Assembly: GCA_965278995.1 (NCBI GenBank)
Contig: OZ257136.1
Location: forward strand, 3,286,001-3,350,000
From: JADJYF01 sp965278995
Lineage (GTDB): Bacteria > Pseudomonadota > Gammaproteobacteria > Ga0077536
Direction of reading: 5' to 3'
DNA length: 64,000 nt
Program-made: the position numbers and the translations under genes
Notes under the pieces: model-generated
Told to the model about the DNA's origin: nothing
Database searches by the model: none
The model's input: only the letters and a program-made list of their open reading frames with translations
Shown here: positions 25,946-33,624 of the stretch, one piece after another
Layout: every line of letters begins with the position of its first letter
Numbering within the stretch: the stretch's first letter is position 1

Positions 25946-26853
25946 GGCGCGCTCACCGCGTCCAGCAGCCCGGCACGTTCGAGCACGCCATCGAGCCGGC
26001 GCTCGAGTTCAGGCGTTGCCGGCACCATCGGCAGTCGATGCTCATTGGTGGCCAACAGACCGAGCTTCTTCATCATGTATTTCATCGGTATCGGATTGGT
26101 GTCGTAGAACACCGCCTGATTGATCTCGAGCAGACGGTCATGCAGCGCCCGGCCGGTCGCCAGATCGCCGCGCCACACCGCTTCGCACATTTCCGACAGC
26201 ACGCCCGGGCGCAGATTGCCGACTGCATTCATCAATCCACACGCGCCGATCGTCATCATCGGGAACGACAACTCCTCCAGCCCGACGAAAATCTTGAAGT
26301 CGTCACCGAAAGCCGTCAGGCATTCCGTGACGAGTCCGAGATCGTTGACGGCGTGTTTCATGCCGACGAAAGTTGCCGAGTGCTCGCGGATGGATTTCAT
26401 CGAATCGAGCGTGATATTGACCGCGGCACGGCCGGGAATGTGGTAGATCATCCACGGCAGATCATGACTGGCGGCGAGCGTAAGGTAATACTGCACCAGC
26501 CCGCGTTGCGGCGGTCGGATGTAATACGGCGTAACGATCAGCAATGCATCGACGCCGGCAGCAACGGCGTGCCGAGTCAGTACTTGTGTTTCGGCCAACG
26601 ACTGCGAGCCCGTCGCGGCGACTATCGGCACGCGGCCATCGACTGCTTCGATCGCGACATCGACCAAACGGTTGCGTTCGTGAGCAGTCAATGTCGATGG
26701 TTCCGACGTCGTGCCATTCACGAGCACACCGTGGGAGCCGTTGGTGACCTGAAATTCCACCAGCCGTGCATAAGCCTCATAGTCGACTTCGCCATCGCGA
26801 AATGGTGTCACCACCGGTGGAATCGATCCCCTGATAACGTGTGTCGCGGACAT
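25942..26853 (-). CDS. DapA-fold 2,4-dihydroxyhept-2-enedioate aldolase (HpaI substitute)
   Basis: 303 residues from ATG 26853, with GGGAG about 9 bases upstream. It is a class I (Schiff base) aldolase of the DapA/NanA fold: LVNGTTSEPSTL is the pyruvate carboxylate-binding loop, MIYHIPGR gives the tyrosine near residue 137, and VGMKHA the lysine near 166. A recognised subset of DapA-like proteins replaces the unrelated metal-dependent HpaI in 4-hydroxyphenylacetate operons, cleaving the last intermediate to pyruvate and succinate semialdehyde. First gene of the minus operon with hpaG and hpaR; no true hpaI is here. A lysine-biosynthetic role is unlikely in this context. Confidence 0.8.
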   Translation of the reverse strand: MSATHVIRGSIPPVVTPFRDGEVDYEAYARLVEFQVTNGSHGVLVNGTTSEPSTLTAHERNRLVDVAIEAVDGRVPIVAATGSQSLAETQVLTRHAVAAGVDALLIVTPYYIRPPQRGLVQYYLTLAASHDLPWMIYHIPGRAAVNITLDSMKSIREHSATFVGMKHAVNDLGLVTECLTAFGDDFKIFVGLEELSFPMMTIGACGLMNAVGNLRPGVLSEMCEAVWRGDLATGRALHDRLLEINQAVFYDTNPIPMKYMMKKLGLLATNEHRLPMVPATPELERRLDGVLERAGLLDAVSAP

Positions 26854-26915
26854 GGCTTGAACTCCCGGGCATCGAGTTGGCGGAAAACGACTGCGCGGCC
26901 GGACCGCGCCTCGTG

Positions 26916-26947
26916 ATAGCGCACCAGCCTTATAGCGCACCAGCCTT
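26916..26947. repeat. tandem 16-bp direct repeat in the hpa divergent promoter
   Basis: ATAGCGCACCAGCCTT occurs twice head to tail (26916-26931 and 26932-26947), spacing of 16. A related 12-mer ATAACGCACCAG lies at 27414-27425, between hpaF and hpaE. The copies sit 60-95 bases upstream of the aldolase start, on the side away from the palindromic operator. They could be activator sites or a simple duplication. Confidence 0.6.
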
Positions 26948-26972
26948 GACCTGTGCGCCGGTCCGAGTATAT

Positions 26973-26984
26973 TTAACATGTTAA
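26973..26984. promoter_or_regulatory. palindromic operator TTAACATGTTAA
   Basis: A perfect 12-bp palindrome in an AT-rich island, flanked by GTATAT and CTGG, about 28 bases upstream of hpaF and 120 upstream of the aldolase gene. MarR-family proteins such as HpaR bind short AT-rich palindromes in just such divergent promoters. It is the best candidate HpaR operator; binding itself is inferred. Confidence 0.6.
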
Positions 26985-27011
26985 CTGGTTGCAAACCGCG
27001 AGTGCCGATCC

Positions 27012-27404
27012 ATGCCGCATTTGACGATCGAATACACAGCCAACATCGAAAGCTCACTGCGCCTACCGACCCTGATCGAGGCGCTGCATACGACAGCTGC
27101 TGGCATCGAGGTCTTCCCGCTCGCCGGTCTGCGGACGCGGTCGGAAAGGCGCGATGCCTTTCGTATAGCTGATGGTCATCCGGACAACGCGTTCGTTCAT
27201 CTGATATTGCGCATCGCGCACGGTCGTGCTCTCGACGTGCGACAAGCTGCCGGCGATAAATTATTTGCCACTCTATGCGCGCATCTCGAACCGCTGCTCG
27301 CAACCACGCCACTCGCCATTTCGTTCGAGATTCAGGAGATCGATCCGGTGCTCAACTACAAGAGCGGCAATATCCGCGAGTTCATGGCCAGACGCGGTAG
27401 TTGA
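27012..27404 (+). CDS. hpaF: 5-carboxymethyl-2-hydroxymuconate delta-isomerase
   Basis: 130 residues, the normal length. The protein begins MPHLTIEYTANI, so the catalytic proline becomes the N-terminal residue after Met removal, as in the tautomerase-fold isomerases HpcD/HpaF. HPDNAFVHLILRIAHGR is the conserved central block. It shifts the double bond of 5-carboxymethyl-2-hydroxymuconate before decarboxylation. First gene of the plus-strand operon, 28 bases after the palindromic operator. Confidence 0.9.
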   Translation: MPHLTIEYTANIESSLRLPTLIEALHTTAAGIEVFPLAGLRTRSERRDAFRIADGHPDNAFVHLILRIAHGRALDVRQAAGDKLFATLCAHLEPLLATTPLAISFEIQEIDPVLNYKSGNIREFMARRGS

Positions 27405-27445
27405 GCGGCTGTTATAACGCACCAGACGAAACTGCAGGAGCGCGC

Positions 27446-28969
27446 ATGTCCGACGAGTTCAAACGCAACGTAGCTGCAGCCGAGGCGCTGTTGCAGCGAT
27501 TCGGCGAGGCGACGTTGCCACACTGGATTAACGGCAGGACTGTCGCCAGCAGCAGCGGCGAGACCTTCACCAACACTACGCCGATAGACAACAGCGCCAT
27601 TGGCGAGGTCGCCGCCGGTAACGCAGCAGATGTTGATCTCGCCTGCCGGGCGGCACATGCCGCGTTTCCGGCCTGGCGCGATATGCCGGGAGATGCACGC
27701 AAAGCGCTGTTACATCGGATAGCCGACGCCATCGAGGCGCGCGCACGCGATATCGCGCTCATCGAAAGCTATGACTCAGGGCAGGCCCTGCGTTTCATGA
27801 GCAAGGCGGCAATACGCGGTGCGGAGAATTTCCGCTTTTTTGCCGACCGTGCGCCCGCTGCTCGCGACGGTCGTTCAATGCCGGCCGACGAGCACCTGAA
27901 CTATTCGTTGCGTCAACCGCTAGGTCCCGTCGGCGTCATCACGCCGTGGAACACGCCGTTCATGCTCTCGACTTGGAAAATCGCGCCGGCCCTTGCCGCC
28001 GGCTGCACGGTCGTGCACAAGCCAGCCGAATGGTCGCCACTATCGGCCATGCTGCTGGCCGAAATTGCCCACGAGGCCGGCCTGCCCGATGGCGTGCTGA
28101 ACGTCGTTCAGGGTCTTGGCGAAAGCGCCGGCAAACCGTTGACCGAACATCCGCTGATCAACGCGGTGGCGTTCGTCGGTGAATCGGTCACCGGCAGTCA
28201 CATCATGCGCCAGGGTGCCGACACGCTGAAGCGCGTCCATTTCGAGCTCGGCGGCAAAAATCCCGTCATCGTCTTCGACGACGCTGACCTCGAGCGTGCG
28301 CTCGATGCCGTGGTGTTCATGATCTTCAGCCTGAACGGCGAGCGCTGTACCTCATCGAGCCGCTTGCTGGTGCAGGCCTCGATCCACGACAAGTTCGTTG
28401 AACGACTGATTGCGCGCATTACCCGATTGAAAGTCGGGCATCCGCTGGATCCAGCGACGGAAATAGGCCCTCTGGTACATCCGCGTCACTACGACAAGGT
28501 GGTCAGCTATTTCGGCATCGCACGTGATGACGGCGCGACGATCGCAGCGGGTGGACGCCCGTGTCCGATAAACGGCCGCGGCAATTATGTCGAACCGACA
28601 CTCTTCAGCGGTGCGACCAATGATATGCGCATTGCACGCGAGGAGATCTTCGGTCCGGTGCTGACGGCCATCCCGTTTACTGACGAGGCACAGGCACTGG
28701 CGCTGGCCAACGATAGTCCCTATGGCCTGACTGCTTATCTCTGGACCGGCGATGTCGGTCGCGCTCATCGGCTCGCCCGCCAGCTCGATGCCGGCATGGT
28801 GTGGGTGAATTCGGAAAACAACCGCCATCTGCCGGCACCTTTTGGCGGTATGAAAGCCAGTGGCATCGGTCGCGATGGCGGTGATTACAGTTTCGAGTTC
28901 TACATGGAAACGAAGAATGTCTGCATCGCTCTGGGCACGCATCAAGTGCCCAGATTGGGGAGCGCATGA
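27446..28969 (+). CDS. hpaE: 5-carboxymethyl-2-hydroxymuconate semialdehyde dehydrogenase
   Basis: 507 residues from ATG 27446, with GCAGGAG upstream. An aldehyde dehydrogenase: the NAD loop and GFVGES-like block (NAVAFVGESVTGS), the general base in FELGGKNPVIVFDDAD, and the nucleophilic cysteine in SLNGERCTSSSRLLV are in order. The end (FGGMKASGIGRDGGDYSFEFY) is that of HpaE-type enzymes. It oxidises the ring-cleavage semialdehyde to the dicarboxylate with NAD+. The stop overlaps the ligA-like start by 4 bases, tying it directly to the dioxygenase. Confidence 0.93.
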   Translation: MSDEFKRNVAAAEALLQRFGEATLPHWINGRTVASSSGETFTNTTPIDNSAIGEVAAGNAADVDLACRAAHAAFPAWRDMPGDARKALLHRIADAIEARARDIALIESYDSGQALRFMSKAAIRGAENFRFFADRAPAARDGRSMPADEHLNYSLRQPLGPVGVITPWNTPFMLSTWKIAPALAAGCTVVHKPAEWSPLSAMLLAEIAHEAGLPDGVLNVVQGLGESAGKPLTEHPLINAVAFVGESVTGSHIMRQGADTLKRVHFELGGKNPVIVFDDADLERALDAVVFMIFSLNGERCTSSSRLLVQASIHDKFVERLIARITRLKVGHPLDPATEIGPLVHPRHYDKVVSYFGIARDDGATIAAGGRPCPINGRGNYVEPTLFSGATNDMRIAREEIFGPVLTAIPFTDEAQALALANDSPYGLTAYLWTGDVGRAHRLARQLDAGMVWVNSENNRHLPAPFGGMKASGIGRDGGDYSFEFYMETKNVCIALGTHQVPRLGSA

Positions 28970-29301
28970 GTCTCTATCAGCTGCAGAAATTTCTGTTCAC
29001 CTTGAATCGCGAGCCGACCGCGCAGGAACGTTATCGCAGCGATCTCGACGGTCTGCTGGCGGGTTATGAGCTGACCGTCGAGGAACGCGAGGCTCTGCAG
29101 TCCGGCGACGTCGGTCTGCTTTATGTACTCGGTGTGAACGGCCAGATCCTGATGCACTACGCCGCGTATCTGGGCATCGCCTGGTTTGATTATCTCGATT
29201 TGATGCGGCAGGGTATCGCCAGGCACGGCCCGGTACGCGCCGGGGTCTACGCAATGACCGGCGATGGCGCCAGTTTCACGGCCGAGAGGCGCGCTCAATG
29301 A
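28966..29301 (+). CDS. LigA-type small subunit of an extradiol dioxygenase
   Basis: 111 residues. The helical LigA pattern is clear: LTVEEREALQSGDVGLLYVLGVNGQILMHYAAYLG (read in pieces), as in the alpha subunit of protocatechuate 4,5-dioxygenase. The alpha subunit caps the active site of the LigB-type beta subunit. It overlaps hpaE upstream and the beta subunit downstream by 4 bases each (ATGA), so the subunits are made together. In this operon its substrate is probably homoprotocatechuate rather than protocatechuate, which is handled by PcaHG. Confidence 0.85.
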   Translation: MSLYQLQKFLFTLNREPTAQERYRSDLDGLLAGYELTVEEREALQSGDVGLLYVLGVNGQILMHYAAYLGIAWFDYLDLMRQGIARHGPVRAGVYAMTGDGASFTAERRAQ

Positions 29302-30125
29302 GCCTGGTCTATGCCGGCGTTGTCAGCCATGGCCCGGGCATGACCGGGCGCGCGCACCTGGTCGAGAATACAGCGCGACGCGACGAACTGTACGCCAGGC
29401 TCGACCAGCAGCGTCACGAAATCGCGGCCAGCGGCGCAGACGCGCTGCTGGTCATCGCCGCTGAACACTTTGCTAACTTCTTCATGAACAACATGCCGGC
29501 GTTCTGCATCGGCATGGCTGACCACTATGAGGGTCCGATCGAGGATCCGGACTGGTTGCGTATTGCGCGAACGCGGGTGCCGGGCAATGCCGACCTCAGT
29601 CGACGGTTGATCAGCGAAGTACTGCAGACCGTCGATTGCGCCTATGCCGAGGAATGGAAATTCGACCACGGCATCATGGTCCCGCTGCATTTTCTGACGC
29701 CGGCATACGACCTGCCGGTGATCCCGGCGAATATCAATTGCCAGGGACCACCACTCACTCCGCTGGCGCGTGCCTGGGCTTTCGGCGAAGCGCTTCGCCG
29801 CGCCTGCGATTGCGTTCCTGAGCAAATTGCGTTGCTCGGCACCGGCGGTATTTCGCATTGGCCGGCAACGCCCGACTCGGGGAAAATCAACGAAGCCTGG
29901 GACCGTGAATTTCTCGCTCGGTTGATGCGCCAGGACAAGGCTGCACTGCTCTCTTATAGCGACGAACAGACGTATCGCGACGCCGGACAAGGCGGTTTCG
30001 AGATCCGTACGCATATTGCCGCCGCGGCGGCGGCCGGTGGTCCAGGCGAACTGCAGTTTTACACAGCCGAGTTACCGATATTTGCTGTCGGGTGCACGGT
30101 GGCGCGTTTCTCAATTTTACGGTAG
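29298..30125 (+). CDS. LigB-type catalytic subunit of an extradiol ring-cleavage dioxygenase
   Basis: 275 residues of the class III (LigB) fold. Iron ligands expected as two histidines and a glutamate: SHGPGM (His about 11), AEHFANFF (His about 57) and a late acidic residue; GTGGISHWP carries the catalytic histidine region near 195. Cleaves a catechol ring next to, not between, the hydroxyls using Fe(II) and O2. Context (hpaE, hpaF, DapA-type aldolase) suggests 3,4-dihydroxyphenylacetate 2,3-cleavage in place of the usual single-chain HpaD. Substrate preference needs assay. Confidence 0.85.
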   Translation: MSLVYAGVVSHGPGMTGRAHLVENTARRDELYARLDQQRHEIAASGADALLVIAAEHFANFFMNNMPAFCIGMADHYEGPIEDPDWLRIARTRVPGNADLSRRLISEVLQTVDCAYAEEWKFDHGIMVPLHFLTPAYDLPVIPANINCQGPPLTPLARAWAFGEALRRACDCVPEQIALLGTGGISHWPATPDSGKINEAWDREFLARLMRQDKAALLSYSDEQTYRDAGQGGFEIRTHIAAAAAAGGPGELQFYTAELPIFAVGCTVARFSILR

Positions 30126-30156
30126 CGAGTTGTCGGCTGACTGAGGCCGTGCAGAG

Positions 30157-30292
30157 CGCCGCTGACGGACATCTGCTCCGGCTGCCGCCTGTTCATGCAT
30201 CCCTGCATGATCAGGCTACCGGTCGCGCCGCGCTCTACCATCCATGGCCCGCTTGCGCTCCAGGTCGCCTCCGCAGATGTCCGTCAGCGGCG
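30157..30292. mobile_element. 136-bp MITE-like structure with 20-bp terminal inverted repeats
   Basis: CGCCGCTGACGGACATCTGC at 30157-30176 is repeated exactly in inverted form at 30273-30292. Inside, CCTG-T-TCATGCA and TGCATGA-T-CAGG (30188-30215) make a second hairpin with a 4-base loop. A 10-bp direct repeat, GCCGTGCAGA, flanks the whole at 30146-30155 and 30299-30308, 1 and 6 bases from the arms. There is no open frame worth calling. It lies between the convergent ligB and EVE genes. The features fit a small non-autonomous transposon remnant or a long structured transcription end. Confidence 0.5.
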
Positions 30293-30322
30293 TCGAATGC
30301 CGTGCAGATTGGTATGGGTCAT

Positions 30323-30739
30323 TCATCGGATCCCGACGAGTCGCAGCAGTTCGCGGCTCTCGGCTGCGCTGACCGGCATCGCCGAGAGGCGAGAGTGGCG
30401 CACGAGCAGGAAATCCTTGAGCGACGGCTCGGCCTTGATTGCGGCGAGTGTGACTGGCTGCGGCAGCGATTCGACAGCACGGACGGTGACAGCGACAAAG
30501 CGCCCGTTCGGGTCACTCGTATCGGGATAGGCTTCCTTGACGATTTCGCCGAGGCCGACGATACGGCGCTCGGTGCCGGTGTGATAGATATAGACCCGAT
30601 CGCCGCGACGCATCTGACGCAGATAGCCGGCTGCCTGGTGATTGCGAATGCCGTCCCAGGTCTCGCCGCGTTTGCCGGCGGCCTGGAGCTGCTCCCAGGA
30701 AAATTCGTCAGGTTCGGTCTTCAATAGCCAGTGGGGCAT
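30323..30739 (-). CDS. EVE-domain protein
   Basis: 138 residues from ATG 30739, the normal size of single-domain EVE proteins (thymocyte nuclear protein 1-like). MPHWLLKTEPDEFSWEQL, TWDGIRNHQAAGYLR and GDRVYIYHTG are the conserved strands and the YIYHTG pocket wall. EVE domains have a PUA-like fold and are thought to read modified bases such as 5-methylcytosine. Partner or target is not indicated by the neighbours. An upstream in-frame start at 30787 adds a poorly conserved tail. Confidence 0.88.
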   Translation of the reverse strand: MPHWLLKTEPDEFSWEQLQAAGKRGETWDGIRNHQAAGYLRQMRRGDRVYIYHTGTERRIVGLGEIVKEAYPDTSDPNGRFVAVTVRAVESLPQPVTLAAIKAEPSLKDFLLVRHSRLSAMPVSAAESRELLRLVGIR

Positions 30740-30790
30740 GATCGCATTCCTCGCCGGTAACACCGGGACGGGAATTCTCACCCGCAAACG

Positions 30791-30817
30791 ACGAGGCCCG
30801 CAATGTGCGGGCCTCGT
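30791..30817 (-). terminator. rho-independent-like terminator of the VPLPA-CTERM gene
   Basis: ACGAGGCCCGCA and TGCGGGCCTCGT form a perfect 12-bp stem with a 3-base loop, about 20 bases after the stop codon. A short CGTTTGC follows on the minus strand, so the U-tract is weak. Confidence 0.65.
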
Positions 30818-30836
30818 CTGCGGTCAGGTGACGGGA

Positions 30837-31457
30837 TCAGCTCGTTGCGCGACGTCGCAGCGTGGCGAGGCCAGCCAGCGCCGAGCCGAACAGCCAGACG
30901 GCGGCGGGCACCGGGACAGGGGCGGTTTCGTAATTCACTGCGCCGACAGCATCCAGATCGAAACCATTCGTGCCGCCGGCAACACCGGTACCGCCGCCAT
31001 CGATGCGGAAGTAGCGCGCCCATGCCAGGCCCGTACCGAACAAATCGAACGAACGTGCAAACGCGTCATCGACGTGGCCTGGATCGTTGTCAACCGGAAC
31101 AATCGCGGCAATCGAACCATCGACCAGGAAGAAATTGACACCATCCTGGCTGAAGGAGAAATCGGCGGCGCTAAACTCGTTCGCGCCAAAATCGACTTCA
31201 TATACGTTGATGTCATTACCTGGGCCGTCGAAGATTCGGAACTCGGTGAATTCGAACGTGACGACCTTGCCACCGATCCCTACCCAGGCGGAGCCGCCAT
31301 TGCCGCTACTTCCATTCGGCGCCCCGAGGAACAATGAGTCGGCGAAGCCGGTCGTGTTCTCAAACAGCGCGCTCGGAAAATACGCATCGGCAGCCAAGGC
31401 GGAAGCAGTCGTCAGCGTCAGCGCAACAGCGCCGAGGGCTCCCAGCGTCTTATTCAT
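30837..31457 (-). CDS. VPLPA-CTERM sorting domain-containing surface protein
   Basis: 206 residues from ATG 31457, with GGGAGGG upstream. A signal peptide (LGALGAVALTLTTASALAADA) is followed by a Gly/Asp/Phe-rich beta-type region with no recognised domain. The C-terminus is VPVPAAVWLFGSALAGL then RRR: the motif, membrane stretch and basic end of the VPLPA-CTERM variant of PEP-CTERM, processed by exosortase. Such proteins go to the cell surface in exopolysaccharide-producing bacteria, matching the EPS locus 1.6 kb away. No exosortase gene is in the window. Own promoter (AT-rich stretch about 31495-31530) and terminator. Confidence 0.85.
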   Translation of the reverse strand: MNKTLGALGAVALTLTTASALAADAYFPSALFENTTGFADSLFLGAPNGSSGNGGSAWVGIGGKVVTFEFTEFRIFDGPGNDINVYEVDFGANEFSAADFSFSQDGVNFFLVDGSIAAIVPVDNDPGHVDDAFARSFDLFGTGLAWARYFRIDGGGTGVAGGTNGFDLDAVGAVNYETAPVPVPAAVWLFGSALAGLATLRRRATS

Positions 31458-31560
31458 TTTTCGCCCTCCCAGGCGTTTATTTCGGGAAAGGCTAACACAA
31501 TAAAATACTGTTTTTATGTGAACCAGTCGGCTTTTGCTATTGGCTTCAGGAAGGCGGGAT

Positions 31561-31591
31561 GATGACGGTGACCGCAATGGTCACCGTCATC
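31561..31591 (-). terminator. hairpin terminator after the luciferase-like gene
   Basis: GATGACGGTGACC and GGTCACCGTCATC pair as a perfect 13-bp stem with a GCAAT loop, beginning 16 bases past the stop of the minus-strand gene. No U-tract is present, so it may act as an mRNA 3' barrier as much as a terminator. Confidence 0.55.
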
Positions 31592-31607
31592 GTAGCGGCG
31601 TTGACGC

Positions 31608-32648
31608 CTATTTGCGGAAGGCCGGGATGACGTCCTTGGCGAACATTTCCATGCTCGAGCGGATGAGATGCGGGGCCAGGCCGGACAGGGCCATACCGCA
31701 GACAAGGTGCGTTACGCGGCCGCGCTTGACGTATTCCGCCAGCAGTTCGCGGACATCACTCGGCGTGCCGACCAGCGCTTCTTCGCCGAACACGTTGAAC
31801 TGCTGCTTGGCAATAATTTCATCGACGCTCGGAATACCGACAATCGCCTGATCGTCACCCGGTTTGTCGTTGGCTTCGGCAAACCACTTGGCATAGCAGC
31901 TCGCGGTGTAGTGCAGCGATTGGGCAGCTGCTTCCCAGGCTTGCTCGCGGCTCTTGGCGACATGCACCCAACGCAGTTGCGCCGTGCTGTACTCGGCCGG
32001 ATTACGGCCGGCAGCGCGCAGGCAGCTGTCGTAGTGCTCAACCAGCGACGGCGGACCGACGACCTGGAAATGAAAGCCCATTTTGGCCGCCCGCTCGATT
32101 GCTTTGGGCGCGATGGCACCGATCCAGATCGGCGGATGCGGACGCTGCAGGGCCGGTGGAACGATGCGGATTTCCTTCAGCTGGCTGAACTTGCCGTCGA
32201 AAGTCACTTCCTCATCGCTGAGCAGACGTTGGATCAGCGCAATGCCTTCGTTCAGGCGGGCTCCGCGCTCCGTGTGCGAGATACCCTGGTCGGCAAATTC
32301 CTTGCGCCGGTAGCCGAGCCCGACACCGAGATCAAAACGGCCGTTGGACAATAAATCGACTGTCGCCGTGTCTTCGGCGATACGTACCGGGTTATGTAGC
32401 GGCAACAGAATCAGGAACGTGCCGATGCGGATACGCGAGGTTCGTGTCGCTACGCCGGCGGCTATCGGCAACAACGAAGGTGAGTAGCCGTCGTCGACGA
32501 AATGATGTTCGGTCAGCCAGGCGTTGTCGTAACCCATGGCCTCGGAATCGACAATCAAATCCATGTGCGAGCGATAGAGATCCTGCCAGGGCACACGGTT
32601 GAATGACGGGTTGCGGAACGGCCATAACAGGCCAAAACGTAGATTCAT
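31608..32648 (-). CDS. LLM-class (luciferase-like) flavin-dependent oxidoreductase
   Basis: 346 residues from ATG 32648, decided by a strong AGGAGGAG ribosome site; the longer frame is non-coding upstream. A bacterial luciferase-like TIM barrel: AWLTEHHFVDDGYSP, ATRTSRIRIGTFLILLPLHNP and the NGRFDLGVGLGYRRKEF flavin-binding block. Members use F420 or FMN to oxidise or degrade varied substrates. Nearest-family substrates cannot be inferred. Stands alone between the VPLPA-CTERM gene and the rfb promoter region. Confidence 0.88.
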   Translation of the reverse strand: MNLRFGLLWPFRNPSFNRVPWQDLYRSHMDLIVDSEAMGYDNAWLTEHHFVDDGYSPSLLPIAAGVATRTSRIRIGTFLILLPLHNPVRIAEDTATVDLLSNGRFDLGVGLGYRRKEFADQGISHTERGARLNEGIALIQRLLSDEEVTFDGKFSQLKEIRIVPPALQRPHPPIWIGAIAPKAIERAAKMGFHFQVVGPPSLVEHYDSCLRAAGRNPAEYSTAQLRWVHVAKSREQAWEAAAQSLHYTASCYAKWFAEANDKPGDDQAIVGIPSVDEIIAKQQFNVFGEEALVGTPSDVRELLAEYVKRGRVTHLVCGMALSGLAPHLIRSSMEMFAKDVIPAFRK

Positions 32649-33075
32649 TGTTCTCCTCCTGATCGTTAAGCTGTGATGTACGAAGCCGTTCGCGCGCGAC
32701 GTGACGTGGCATGACGCATTCCTGAGGGCGTTAGAAACGCGCTGCCAATGAGCCCCGGCAAGATAACCGTCGCTCGACGGCGAGGCAATGGGTCGGGCAT
32801 CGTTGCCCACTCGCGGTGCAAGCTGCCAGACACGCGCAAACGCCTCGGTAATAGTTCCGCAATTTCGAGATGTTACAGCTGGTTACACGCCGTCTCGCCG
32901 TTGCCATTGGAAGTGCTGCAGCGTAGCATGCAGGGGCAGGAACTCGCCGCCTTCAACGTGACTTTCGTGTGACTCATCCCTACTTCCGGCGCACCGCAGC
33001 GACCGTTATCGCGCACGCTGCGCTCACGACGAAAGGCGCCGCGCCGTGCCGGCGACGCACAGGGTTGGAGCTGAC
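32649..33075. other. 427-base gene-free region before the polysaccharide locus
   Basis: No open frame of interest on either strand. It should carry the promoter of the minus-strand oxidoreductase and that of the rfb operon. The only pattern I see is the hexamer GTTACA repeated 10 bases apart (32873 and 32883), one helical turn, a spacing typical of a dimeric activator site. No clear -35/-10 pair was identified. Confidence 0.4.
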
Positions 33076-33624
33076 ATGCAAGTAATTGAATGCGACATCG
33101 ACGGACTGAAAGTCATTGAGCCTGTGCGTCACGGCGACGAACGCGGCTATTTCCTCGAGAGCTTCCACGCCGGGCGTTATGCGGAACTGGCCGGCATCAC
33201 CCGCCCGTTCGTGCAGGATAATCATTCGCACTCCTCGCACGGCGTTTTACGCGGCCTGCATTATCAGTTGCACAAACCACAGGGCAAACTCGTGCGCGTC
33301 GCCACTGGCGCGGTGTTCGATGTGACAGTCGACATCCGCCGCAGCTCGGCCACTTTCGGGCAGTGGTTCGGCGTTCTCCTGTCGGCCGAGAATCGCCGGC
33401 AGCTGTGGATACCGGAAGGCTTCGCGCACGGTCTGCTGGTGGTCAGCGAAAGCGCCGATCTCCTGTACAAAACGACTGAGTACTACTATCCGGAAGACGA
33501 GCATTGCCTGATCTGGAACGATCCGGCGCTCGCCATCGACTGGCCGCTGGGAGACATCGCCCCGCTGGTGTCGGCGCGCGACAGGCAAGGCAAACGACTG
33601 GCGCAATCGCCAGGTTTTCCATGA
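33076..33624 (+). CDS. rfbC: dTDP-4-dehydrorhamnose 3,5-epimerase
   Basis: 182 residues from ATG 33076 (TTGGAG upstream). A cupin-fold epimerase: HGDERGYFLESFH, FVQDNHSHSSHGVLRGLHYQ (with the catalytic histidine of the LRGLHYQ motif) and WIPEGFAHGLLVVSE are the family's conserved blocks. Converts dTDP-4-keto-6-deoxy-glucose to dTDP-4-keto-L-rhamnose. First gene of the rfbCDAB block; the stop overlaps rfbD (ATGA). Confidence 0.96.
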   Translation: MQVIECDIDGLKVIEPVRHGDERGYFLESFHAGRYAELAGITRPFVQDNHSHSSHGVLRGLHYQLHKPQGKLVRVATGAVFDVTVDIRRSSATFGQWFGVLLSAENRRQLWIPEGFAHGLLVVSESADLLYKTTEYYYPEDEHCLIWNDPALAIDWPLGDIAPLVSARDRQGKRLAQSPGFP

